Positions 24,660 through 32,330 of a stretch of 64,000 nucleotides of DNA are shown here, in pieces. The position numbers were made by a program, and so were the translations under genes. The stretch is from Thiobius zoothamnicola (GTDB taxonomy: Bacteria > Pseudomonadota > Gammaproteobacteria > Chromatiales > Chromatiaceae): positions 2,170,001-2,234,000 of the forward strand of contig OY782758.1 in NCBI GenBank assembly GCA_963678215.1, given 5' to 3'. Below the pieces are notes generated by a model. It saw only the letters and a list, made by a program, of their open reading frames with translations, was not told the origin of the DNA and made no database searches. Each line of letters begins with the position of its first letter. Position 1 is the stretch's first letter.

Positions 24660-26062
24660 GATAACTCCCGTACATCCACAAAATGTCCAGTAATCGCTGC
24701 CGCCGCCGCCATGGCCGGGCTGACCAAATGGGTGCGTCCGCCTTGGCCTTGGCGGCCTTCAAAGTTCCGGTTGGAGGTCGAGGCACAACGTTCGCCGGGT
24801 TCCAGGCGATCCGGGTTCATCGCCAGGCACATGGAGCAGCCCGGCTGTCGCCATTCAAATCCGGCTGCAATAAATAATTGATCCAACCCTTCTGATTCCG
24901 CTTGACGTTTAACTAGGCCTGAGCCTGGCACGACCATAGCCAGTTTGATGTTGGCAGCGACTTTCTCGCCTTTGACCACTTCAGCGGCGGCACGTAAGTC
25001 TTCAATGCGGGAGTTGGTGCAGGAGCCGATGAAGATTTTGTCCAATGCGATATCTTGTATCGGCATGCCGGCCTGTAGTCCCATGTAATCCAGCGCGTGC
25101 TGCCAGCTTTCGGCTTGCAGCGCACTTGTTGCTTCGGTTAATTCAGGTATTTTGCCGCTGACTGGGACAACCATCTCGGGTGAAGTGCCCCAGGTGACTT
25201 GTGGTTGGATGTCGGTTCCGTCCAGGGTGATGGTTTTGTCAAATTTGGCACCTTTATCTGAATGCAGGGTGCGCCAGTTTTCGACGGCTTGTTCCCACAA
25301 ATCGCCGCTCGGCGCGTAAGGACGGTCTTTCACGTATGCAAGGGTTTTTTCATCCACGGCGACAAAACCCGCGCGTGCGCCAGCTTCAATAGTCATATTG
25401 CACAGCGACATCCGGCCTTCCATGGATAAATCTGTAATTCCTTGTCCAGCGAACTCAATCGCATAACCGGTTCCGCCAGCAGTGCCGATTTTGCCGATTA
25501 TCGCCAGAATAATATCTTTGGCGGTAGTGCCAGAGCTGACTGGCCCGTCAACGATGATCTGCATGGTTTTGGATTTCTTTTGAATCAGGCATTGAGTCGC
25601 CAGTACATGTTCTATTTCGGAGGTGCCGATGCCATGCGCCAGGGCGGCGAATGCGCCATGTGTCGAGGTATGCGAGTCGCCGCAGACGACGGTCATTCCT
25701 GGCAAGGTCGCGCCTTGTTCTGGCCCGATGACATGGACGATGCCTTGGCGGATATCTTCAAGTTTGAATTCCGTGATGCCAAATTCCGCGCAGTTGTTAT
25801 CGAGCGTCTCTACCTGGGTACGCGAAATGGGGCCGGCGGCTGACATATCCCGTGATGTGGTGGGCACATTGTGATCTGGCGTGGCTAAATTCGCTGTTTG
25901 ACGCCAGGGTTTGCGGCCAGCCAAGCGTAAACCTTCAAAAGCTTGTGGTGAAGTGACTTCATGCAGCAGATGGCGATCAATATAAAGCAGGCAGGTGCCG
26001 TTTTTTTCTTCGCGCACCACATGCGCATCCCACAATTTATCGTAAAGCGTTTTCGCCATCAT
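24656..26062 (-). CDS. leuC: 3-isopropylmalate dehydratase large subunit
   Basis: The aconitase-family catalytic subunit, 468 residues, full length. The [4Fe-4S] ligands are visible in IGSCTNSRIEDL (one Cys) and GCSMCLAMNPD (two Cys), and the substrate-binding SHTSTHGAFGALA-type segment appears as CGDSHTSTHGAFAALAHGIG. GAGGAAAA lies ahead of two adjacent ATG codons at 26062 and 26059. Only about 175 bases separate it from the left end of the IS element, so its promoter lies in that interval or the IS now contributes to it. Confidence 0.97.
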   Translation of the reverse strand: MMAKTLYDKLWDAHVVREEKNGTCLLYIDRHLLHEVTSPQAFEGLRLAGRKPWRQTANLATPDHNVPTTSRDMSAAGPISRTQVETLDNNCAEFGITEFKLEDIRQGIVHVIGPEQGATLPGMTVVCGDSHTSTHGAFAALAHGIGTSEIEHVLATQCLIQKKSKTMQIIVDGPVSSGTTAKDIILAIIGKIGTAGGTGYAIEFAGQGITDLSMEGRMSLCNMTIEAGARAGFVAVDEKTLAYVKDRPYAPSGDLWEQAVENWRTLHSDKGAKFDKTITLDGTDIQPQVTWGTSPEMVVPVSGKIPELTEATSALQAESWQHALDYMGLQAGMPIQDIALDKIFIGSCTNSRIEDLRAAAEVVKGEKVAANIKLAMVVPGSGLVKRQAESEGLDQLFIAAGFEWRQPGCSMCLAMNPDRLEPGERCASTSNRNFEGRQGQGGRTHLVSPAMAAAAAITGHFVDVRELS

Positions 26063-26236
26063 GCCGTGTTTTCCTCAGACGGATTGATAAACGGCAAAAG
26101 ATATACGCCCATAAGCCAGAATGGAAGTGCGCAATGAGTAACGAAAATTGTCATTTGTCACGGGTTTTGGCGGTATTGACGCTCTGCCGCCTGATTGTAG
26201 AAAGTGGCCTGCCGTAGCATGTGGATACTTTAAGGT

Positions 26237-27449
26237 GAGACCTTTGCACGAGAGCTTACCAGATCAAAGAAAAAGCTGGATAATCCTAGATACCGAAATG
26301 TCTCAAAGATAGCAACAGATGGCCTGGAAAAACCTCAAACAAAAAAGCTTGGCAGATGCTGCCATTGTAGAACATGTAGCGTTACAAGAGCTTGACTCCC
26401 TCAATGGGATGATTGACGGGTTAGCCATTGAAGCCCTGCTTGGTGGTATCCATGCCAAGGCCCGGGGCGAAAAAGCCTGGCCGCCTTTAATGATGTTCAA
26501 AGCCTTATTACTGCAAAGCGGGTATGAGCTGAGCGATCCTGCCCTGGAGAAGCAGCTTGCGCGGGATTTGCTGTTCCGCCGCTTTATCGAACTGGATTTA
26601 TCCGAAGCCGTTCCAGACCACAGTACCTTCTGGCGCTTCCGCCAAAAGCTGGAGCAGAAAGGCTTGCTGGATAAGTTGCTGGAGGCCGTTAACCAACAGC
26701 TGTCAGGGCTTGGTCTTTACATCAAACATGGCGAGGTCAGTATTGTGGATGCCAGTGTGATAGAGGCAAAGCAATGCCGTCCGAACAAGGACAAGCAAGG
26801 CGAACCCACCCAGGACTCAGAGGCTGCCTGGAATGTCAAAAACGGTTCAGATGGCAAACGCAAAAGCCCCTATGGTTACAAGGCGCATAGGAATGTGGAT
26901 GAGGACGGGTTTATCAAGGCCGTGGGTTTTACGGCGGGCAATGTCCACGACAGCCAATGCTTCACGGAATTACTGGGCGGGGATGAGTCAGCGGTCTATG
27001 CCGACAGTGCCTACGCCAGCGAAGGGCATGATACTTGGTTGGCAAAACGGCGGGTTGGGAACCGCATCCTCAAGCGCGCTTACCGGAACCGGCCATTGAC
27101 AAAAGCCGAGCGTGAATTTAACCGTACGCACGCGGGTGTGCGTAGCACGGTGGAGCGGGTGTTTGGTGTCTTAAAGCAACATTATGGTATGGGCAAAGCG
27201 CGTTACCTGGGCTTGGCACGTAACCGTACCCGGGTTATGTTGATGGGTATCGCCTACAATTTAAAACGCGGTTGTTCAATCCAGCAGGCAAATTGTGCCT
27301 AATGGATGGGAAAACAGCAAAAAATGGCCGAAATGGCTTGTTTTTGGCGAGGGTTGACGCAGATTTTTGAACGATAAGGCAGAGTGAAACGATTTTTTGA
27401 CCATAGGGTCAACGCAGGAAAAACATTTAGCTATCGCGCAAAGGTCTCA
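26237..27449 (+). mobile_element. IS5-family insertion sequence, complete, 1,213 bp
   Basis: Terminal inverted repeats start GAGACCTTTGC at both ends: left 26237-26256, right 27430-27449. They match at 18 of 20 positions. A single transposase gene fills most of the element. The flanking bases (AGGT on the left, AAAA on the right) show no target-site duplication. The right end abuts a gene remnant. Confidence 0.88.
26319..27302 (+). CDS. IS5-family transposase
   Basis: A 327-residue DDE transposase that moves the surrounding IS. An N-terminal DUF772-type domain (WPPLMMFKALLLQSGYELSD, DHSTFWRFRQ) is followed by the catalytic core: first Asp in SIVDASVIEAK, second Asp in AVYADSAYAS, and Glu in RSTVERVFGVLKQHYG, with the Y-(2)-R-(3)-E-(6)-K type arrangement after it. 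The reading frame is intact, so the element is potentially active. No clear ribosome site precedes the ATG, as is common for transposases. Confidence 0.93.
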   Translation: MAWKNLKQKSLADAAIVEHVALQELDSLNGMIDGLAIEALLGGIHAKARGEKAWPPLMMFKALLLQSGYELSDPALEKQLARDLLFRRFIELDLSEAVPDHSTFWRFRQKLEQKGLLDKLLEAVNQQLSGLGLYIKHGEVSIVDASVIEAKQCRPNKDKQGEPTQDSEAAWNVKNGSDGKRKSPYGYKAHRNVDEDGFIKAVGFTAGNVHDSQCFTELLGGDESAVYADSAYASEGHDTWLAKRRVGNRILKRAYRNRPLTKAEREFNRTHAGVRSTVERVFGVLKQHYGMGKARYLGLARNRTRVMLMGIAYNLKRGCSIQQANCA

Positions 27450-27596
27450 AAATATCAAAAACTGGCCGGATCGCGGGAGATTGGCAGCTATCTGGATTTG
27501 TATAACAATCAGTCAAAGCGCTTTCAGGTTTTTGTATCCGGCCTGAGAAAGTTGGTTGGCACAGACAAGATATCGCCTAAAAATGTGAAGCAGTAA
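27450..27596 (+). pseudogene. 3' remnant of an unidentified gene cut by the IS
   Basis: Directly after the right IS end an open frame of about 48 codons runs to TAA 27594-27596. It encodes KYQKLAGSREIGSYLDLYNN and further charged residues ending SPKNVKQ. There is no start codon outside the IS, though the frame continues back into the IS. It ends 16 bases before the ATPase gene, so it may be the tail of a lost first gene of that operon. I do not recognise the family. It could also be chance. Confidence 0.35.
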
Positions 27597-27612
27597 GGCA
27601 TTGTTAAACCTC

Positions 27613-28827
27613 ATGATTAATCGATTAAAAATCACCAATTTCAAAAGCATCGACTCATTGGAGATTAAAAATATCCGCCCATTCTCCGTGTTCTCCGGAC
27701 CGAATGGCGCAGGTAAAAGTAATTTCTTTGATGCGTTAGGTTTTGTCAGCCATTTCATGCAAAGCGGACTGGATTCGGCATTGCGTGCGCAGGGTGGTTT
27801 TCAGAATTTGCGATCACAAAAGAATCCTTCAGATCCATTTCAGTTTGAAATTGATTGTGATTTGCCAGATCCAGATAAGGGTGAAACTCCAAACCAGTAT
27901 CAATATAAGCTGGTGATCCATGAAATGGATGGAGCACCACAAATTGAAGAGTCATTGCTGATAGATGGAGCAAGCATTTTCCTGAGAAATAAACATGAGA
28001 TTTCTATTTTTGACAATGAAAGCGAGAAACTATCACTTAAATTTTCCGTTAAAAATACCGATGCATTATCTGGAAATGTAAAGGACAATCTGGTTATTGA
28101 TTTTAACAAGTTGATCAACCATTTTGCCCTTAAATTGCCTAATTCTTTTTTATCTCTTCTTTTTCAACCATTTCCGATTGTAAAGTTATTACGTGATTTC
28201 AGGCTTTACCGTATAGATCCTTTTAAAGCCAAAGAACCTGCTACACCAAGTATTGATCCAAGCAGGCTTTCACGCCATGCGCATAATTTAGCAAGTGTAC
28301 TAAAACGCATTGAAAATGATGATGATAAACGTCAAACGATCATCGAATGGATGGAAGCCATTGTGCCGGGTATCGAGTCGGTGAAAACGCAAGAGGATCG
28401 TCTGGATGGAACAACCACCTTGTTATTTGAAGAATCTGGTTCAGATAAACAGTTTCCAGCCCGGATGATGTCAGATGGCACTGTGTATGCGCTAAGCTTA
28501 TTGGTTGCCGTGCTTGACCAGGCGCAGAATTTTGGATTAACCATGATTGAAGAGCCGGAAAGAGGCTTGCACCCCAAGGTGATTTTTGAGTTGGTTGGAT
28601 TAATGCGGGAGCAAGCATCGTCTAGCCATCCCATCTGGTTGACCACGCACAGTGAATCCGTCATACGCGTGTTGAAGCCGGAAGAACTGATTCTGGTTGA
28701 TAAGGTGGGCGGTGGCACCGGGATGAAACATGCGAATGAAGGAGGATTGACGGTGGAGCAGCTATCTCCCCTCAATTTGGATGAGGCTTGGTTATCAGAT
28801 TTATTGAACGGAGGCGTACCTTGGTAA
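27613..28827 (+). CDS. AAA ATPase (AAA_21/OLD-like), candidate defence sensor
   Basis: A 404-residue ABC/SMC-type ATPase. The N-terminus INRLKITNFKSIDSLEI and Walker A FSGPNGAGKSNF (about 30-41) are typical of RecF/OLD-like proteins. The C-terminal part has MMSDGTVYALSLLVAVLD in place of the ABC signature, Walker B LTMIEEPERGLHP and the switch histidine in WLTTHSES. The centre is a divergent insert without known motifs. ATG 27613 is preferred to a TTG at 27601. Its stop overlaps the next gene, which encodes a TOPRIM-like protein. Such ATPase plus TOPRIM pairs occur in PARIS, AbiL and RloAB-type anti-phage modules, where the ATPase senses infection and the partner acts as nuclease. Assignment to any named system is not proven. 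Confidence 0.8.
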   Translation: MINRLKITNFKSIDSLEIKNIRPFSVFSGPNGAGKSNFFDALGFVSHFMQSGLDSALRAQGGFQNLRSQKNPSDPFQFEIDCDLPDPDKGETPNQYQYKLVIHEMDGAPQIEESLLIDGASIFLRNKHEISIFDNESEKLSLKFSVKNTDALSGNVKDNLVIDFNKLINHFALKLPNSFLSLLFQPFPIVKLLRDFRLYRIDPFKAKEPATPSIDPSRLSRHAHNLASVLKRIENDDDKRQTIIEWMEAIVPGIESVKTQEDRLDGTTTLLFEESGSDKQFPARMMSDGTVYALSLLVAVLDQAQNFGLTMIEEPERGLHPKVIFELVGLMREQASSSHPIWLTTHSESVIRVLKPEELILVDKVGGGTGMKHANEGGLTVEQLSPLNLDEAWLSDLLNGGVPW

Positions 28828-29408
28828 GTGTGGGTTTTGTCGTTGAAGGGGCATCGGATAAGAAACTGATTGAAAATAAAAAGTTTGAAACATTTTTACG
28901 CGATGAATGCAATTTGGCGTTAAAACGTCCTATTGTTGATGCAGGTGGTAATGGCAAGATGTGCCAAGGAAAAATCAGTGATTTTGTGAACCAATTGCGA
29001 AAAAAAGCTGAGCCAGACAAAATTATCGTGCTGGCTGATCTGGATCCTGAAGAATGTGCGCCTTGTATTACCAAGCGTAAAGCAATCATTGGTACGGAAA
29101 ATATTGATCTGGTTGCCATTGCGCGCAAGGCAATGGAAGCTTGGTTTTTAGCCGATACCGATGCAATGCGTCAATGGCTGAATCAAGCCGATTTTTATGA
29201 AGAATGCCCTGAACAAACGCCCGAAGCACCTTGGGAGCGTTTAAAGACAATCGCCAAAGAACGCAACCAACGAGGGCCGGGACAAAGTAAAAAACTGTTC
29301 GCCAGCCGATTTATACGGGACTACGATTTCAATCTGCTACGCGCCGCTGAGCACCCCAATTGCCCCAGCGCACATTACTTCGTTGAACACTTGCGTAAGC
29401 TGGCATGA
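28821..29408 (+). CDS. TOPRIM-like (DUF4276-type) protein, candidate defence effector
   Basis: About 195 residues. Near the N-terminus VGFVVEGASDKK carries the TOPRIM glutamate; IVLADLDPEEC carries the acidic DxD motif, followed by an ARKAMEAWFLADTDAM segment typical of DUF4276 proteins. These are the metal-binding residues of nuclease-type TOPRIM folds. TTG 28821 is chosen as start because GGAGG (28810-28814) lies six bases before it. This places the start seven bases inside the ATPase gene, giving translational coupling; a GTG at 28830 and a longer frame from 28788 are alternatives. The downstream selO overlaps its stop by four bases. The role as effector is inferred from the gene pair. Confidence 0.7.
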   Translation: MVSVGFVVEGASDKKLIENKKFETFLRDECNLALKRPIVDAGGNGKMCQGKISDFVNQLRKKAEPDKIIVLADLDPEECAPCITKRKAIIGTENIDLVAIARKAMEAWFLADTDAMRQWLNQADFYEECPEQTPEAPWERLKTIAKERNQRGPGQSKKLFASRFIRDYDFNLLRAAEHPNCPSAHYFVEHLRKLA

Positions 29409-30895
29409 AAACCCTCACCCAACTGATTTTCAACAATACTTTTGCCGCCTTACCGGCTGATTTTTACCGCCAAGTCGCGCCAACGCCTTTGTCCGACCCC
29501 TATCTGATCAGCTTCAGCCAGTCGGCGGCTGATTTGTTGGATATCGATCCCAACGAATTTCAGCATCCATTCACCACTGAGTTATTCAGTGGGGTGAAAT
29601 CGTTGCCCGACATGCAGCCGTTGGCCGCTTTGTATGCAGGACATCAGTTTGGTCATTATGTGCCTCAGTTGGGCGATGGGCGCGCCATTTTGCTGGGCGA
29701 AGCAGTCAATGAGCGTGGCGAACATTGGGAATTGCAGCTTAAAGGCGCTGGGCAGACGCCTTATTCGCGTGACGGAGATGGCCGGGCTGTGTTGCGTTCG
29801 AGCATCCGGGAGTATTTGTGTTCCGAAGCGATGGCCGGTCTGGGTATACCAACCACCCGGGCATTGTGTCTGGTGGGCAGTGATGAGGAAGTGTATCGGG
29901 AGCAAATCGAAACCGGGGCCATGGTGCTGCGTATGGCACCGAGTTTTGTGCGTTTTGGTTCCTTTGAGGTGTTTTTTTATCGTCGTCAGCATGATCAGTT
30001 GCGTATTCTGGCTGATTATGTGATCCGACATGATTATCCCGGGTTGGCGGATGCCGAAACGCCTTATCTGGCCTTGTTGGAAAAGGTGATTGAGCGCACC
30101 GCCAAGTTGGTTGCCCAGTGGCAATTGGTTGGTTTCGCACATGGCGTTTTGAATACCGATAACATGTCGGTGCTCGGTTTGACGTTGGATTATGGCCCCT
30201 TTGGTTTTCTGGACGCCTACGATCCGGACTTTATCTGCAATCACTCGGACTATCAGGGACGTTACGCTTTTGATCGCCAACCGAATATGGGTTTGTGGAA
30301 TCTGAGTTGTTTTGCGCAGGCGTTATTGCCTTTATTGGATGCCTCAGGAGAGGCGGCAGCGGAAAAAGCCAAGTCGGCTTTGCAAGGTTATCAAGGCATT
30401 TTTGTGGATGCCTTCGCTCAGGGCATGCGCGCCAAGCTGGGGCTGTCGGAAGCGAAGGAAAAAGATCAACAACTGAGCGCCGATTTGCTGGAGGCGATGC
30501 AGAAAAATCAAGTCGATTACACTTTGTTGTTCCGTAATCTGAGCCAGTTGAAGGTCGCATTCGAGCATCCGAGGCAGGATGCGGCGATGCGCGATTTGTT
30601 TCTGGATCAAGCCGCATTTGATCGGTGGGCAATTGATTATCGTGCTCGATTACGGGCGGAGAATCGTCAGGATACAGTACGCCAGACACGCATGAATCAG
30701 GTCAATCCGAAATATGTTTTGCGTAATTATCTGGCTCAGCAAGCGATCGCCAAGGCTGAGCGCAAGGATTTCTCTGAGGTGAATCGTTTGCTCAAAGCGC
30801 TCAGCAATCCTTATGCGGAAGATCCAGAAAATGCTGATCTGGCCGCGTTGCCGCCGGATTGGGCCGGTAAAATTGAAGTCAGTTGTTCTTCCTGA
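29405..30895 (+). CDS. selO: Protein adenylyltransferase SelO (YdiU), pseudokinase fold
   Basis: SelO transfers AMP from ATP to protein hydroxyl groups, in E. coli linked to redox stress. The 496 residues are near the family length. Conserved blocks are AALYAGHQFGHYVPQLGDGRA, the ATP-contacting ELQLKGAGQTPYSRDGDGRAVLRSS, GVLNTDNMSVLG with the catalytic-loop asparagine and aspartate, and DYGPFGFLD. The C-terminus ends in CSS; this terminal cysteine is known in bacterial SelO to form a regulatory disulfide. The ATG overlaps the stop of the TOPRIM gene (ATGA), so it may be read from the same transcript although its function is probably unrelated. Confidence 0.95.
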   Translation: MKTLTQLIFNNTFAALPADFYRQVAPTPLSDPYLISFSQSAADLLDIDPNEFQHPFTTELFSGVKSLPDMQPLAALYAGHQFGHYVPQLGDGRAILLGEAVNERGEHWELQLKGAGQTPYSRDGDGRAVLRSSIREYLCSEAMAGLGIPTTRALCLVGSDEEVYREQIETGAMVLRMAPSFVRFGSFEVFFYRRQHDQLRILADYVIRHDYPGLADAETPYLALLEKVIERTAKLVAQWQLVGFAHGVLNTDNMSVLGLTLDYGPFGFLDAYDPDFICNHSDYQGRYAFDRQPNMGLWNLSCFAQALLPLLDASGEAAAEKAKSALQGYQGIFVDAFAQGMRAKLGLSEAKEKDQQLSADLLEAMQKNQVDYTLLFRNLSQLKVAFEHPRQDAAMRDLFLDQAAFDRWAIDYRARLRAENRQDTVRQTRMNQVNPKYVLRNYLAQQAIAKAERKDFSEVNRLLKALSNPYAEDPENADLAALPPDWAGKIEVSCSS

Positions 30896-30943
30896 TCCTT
30901 ATCAGGTTTCCAAACAGCGCTATCGACTATAGGGATTGTCATC

Positions 30944-31636
30944 ATGCCTGCCAGCTTATTCATCACCGGAACCGATACCCATTGCGGTAAAACCTATGTT
31001 GCCTGTGCTTTGATACGCGCCTTGCGCGCGCAAGGCGTACGGGTCGCGCCGTACAAGCCAGTGGCCGCTGGTGCGGAGTGTGTGAACGGTGCTTTACGTA
31101 ATGAAGACGCTTTGCAGTTGATGGCTGCTGCTGGCGGCGACTGGCCGTATGCAGCAGTCAATCCGTATTGTTTGCCAAACCCCGTGTCGCCTCATCTGGC
31201 CGCGCGTGATGCGGGTGTTGATATCGACCCGGAGGTGATTTTACAGGGTGCCAGTCGGTTAGCGGATCAAGCGGATTGCCTGATTGTGGAAGGTGCTGGC
31301 GGTTGGCTGGTGCCATTGGCAAACGATCTGGATATCGCTGACATCGCACTGGTTTTGAAGCTACCGGTAGTATTGGTGGTCGGCTTGCGTCTGGGGTGTC
31401 TGAATCACGCGCGCTTAAGCGCGCAGGCTATTGAGCAGACGGGGGCACCCGTCGTCGGCTGGATTGGTTCGCAAATTGAAACGGCTATGCCGCATTTGGG
31501 AGACAATCTGGAGACATTACGCCAATGCCTGCCGATGCCCTATCTGGGCTTTCTGCCGAGCCATGCGCAACCTGGCGATATTGATGTTTTGGCGGCTGAC
31601 ATGCTGCGGCGGATTGAGCATTCGGCTTTGCGATAA
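30944..31636 (+). CDS. bioD: Dethiobiotin synthetase
   Basis: Closes the ureido ring of dethiobiotin from 7,8-diaminopelargonate, CO2 and ATP, the penultimate step of biotin synthesis. The 230 residues match the family. The modified P-loop GTDTHCGKT (about 8-16), the substrate loop YKPVAAGAE, NPVSPHLAA and the second-nucleotide-binding VEGAGGWLVPL are all present. The other bio genes are not in the window. It follows selO by 48 bases. Confidence 0.95.
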   Translation: MPASLFITGTDTHCGKTYVACALIRALRAQGVRVAPYKPVAAGAECVNGALRNEDALQLMAAAGGDWPYAAVNPYCLPNPVSPHLAARDAGVDIDPEVILQGASRLADQADCLIVEGAGGWLVPLANDLDIADIALVLKLPVVLVVGLRLGCLNHARLSAQAIEQTGAPVVGWIGSQIETAMPHLGDNLETLRQCLPMPYLGFLPSHAQPGDIDVLAADMLRRIEHSALR

Positions 31637-31680
31637 TAAGCCAGTGAGTTATTCAAGCGGTGTGCGGAAAGCGCGGCGTT

Positions 31681-31757
31681 TGGTAGCAAGGGGCGGATTT
31701 GAACCGCCGACCCCCGCATTATGAGTGCGGTGCTCTAACCAACTGAGCTACCTTGCC
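31681..31757 (-). tRNA. tRNA-Met (anticodon CAT, elongator type)
   Basis: A 77-base tRNA on the minus strand with encoded CCA. The anticodon arm CCGCA-CTCATAA-TGCGG reads CAT. The D arm GCTCAGTTGGTTAGAGC and the loop CTCATAA resemble elongator tRNA-Met, not the initiator (which has a mismatched first pair and three G-C pairs in the anticodon stem). A tRNA-Ile with modified CAT cannot be fully excluded by sequence alone. Confidence 0.9.
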
Positions 31758-31876
31758 ATACGGTATGCGTCGCCGATGCGGTTGGCGGACTTTAGGAGGA
31801 GGCGGAACTCTACGCAATGGAGCTTGTATTGTCAATAAAGAAAACGCATGGAGAGTGAAATGACATGATCTATGCA

Positions 31877-31905
31877 TTAACAAATCATTCATGAACCGTT
31901 ACAAT
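31877..31905 (+). promoter_or_regulatory. Sigma-70 promoter of rpoZ-spoT
   Basis: TTAACA (31877-31882) and TACAAT (31900-31905) are exactly 17 bases apart; the start near 31912 gives a leader of about 28 bases before the rpoZ ATG. Confidence 0.65.
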
Positions 31906-31939
31906 GACCTGTTAATTTGCAAGTGGAGTAAATCACTCA

Positions 31940-32266
31940 ATGGCTCGAATCACTGTCGAAGACTGCTTGGAGAATATCGATAATCGCTTTGATATGGTGC
32001 TGGTCGCCGCCAAGCGCGCGCGTCAAATCAGTAACGGTGTTGATCCGCTGATTGAAGCGGATAATGATAAACCCACTGTTATTGCTTTGCGCGAAATCGC
32101 TGATGGGCTGATTGGCCGTAATATCCTGGAGCAGGAAGAAGAAGTGGAGGAGTCCATTGATGATGAGTTGGCCGCAGCGCTGGCTGGGGAATTATTACCC
32201 GCAGAAGATGAGGTGTCTGGCCAGACCGTCGCCAATTCAACGGTTGGCGGGAAAGCGGCTGGATAA
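31940..32266 (+). CDS. rpoZ: RNA polymerase omega subunit
   Basis: A 108-residue protein that helps assemble RNA polymerase and forms part of the ppGpp-binding site. The N-terminus MARITVEDCLENIDNRFDMV and VAAKRARQI are invariant family features, and DNDKPTVIALREIADGLI follows. The C-terminal tail is acidic and about 17 residues longer than in E. coli. It is followed by spoT, the standard pairing. gmk, usually upstream, is replaced by a divergent tRNA-Met. Confidence 0.96.
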   Translation: MARITVEDCLENIDNRFDMVLVAAKRARQISNGVDPLIEADNDKPTVIALREIADGLIGRNILEQEEEVEESIDDELAAALAGELLPAEDEVSGQTVANSTVGGKAAG

Positions 32267-32330
32267 AGCATGATAGCCACGCCAGCTTTTTTGTTCCACG
32301 CTGTCCTGATTTAACCCGGTCAGGTTTCCA

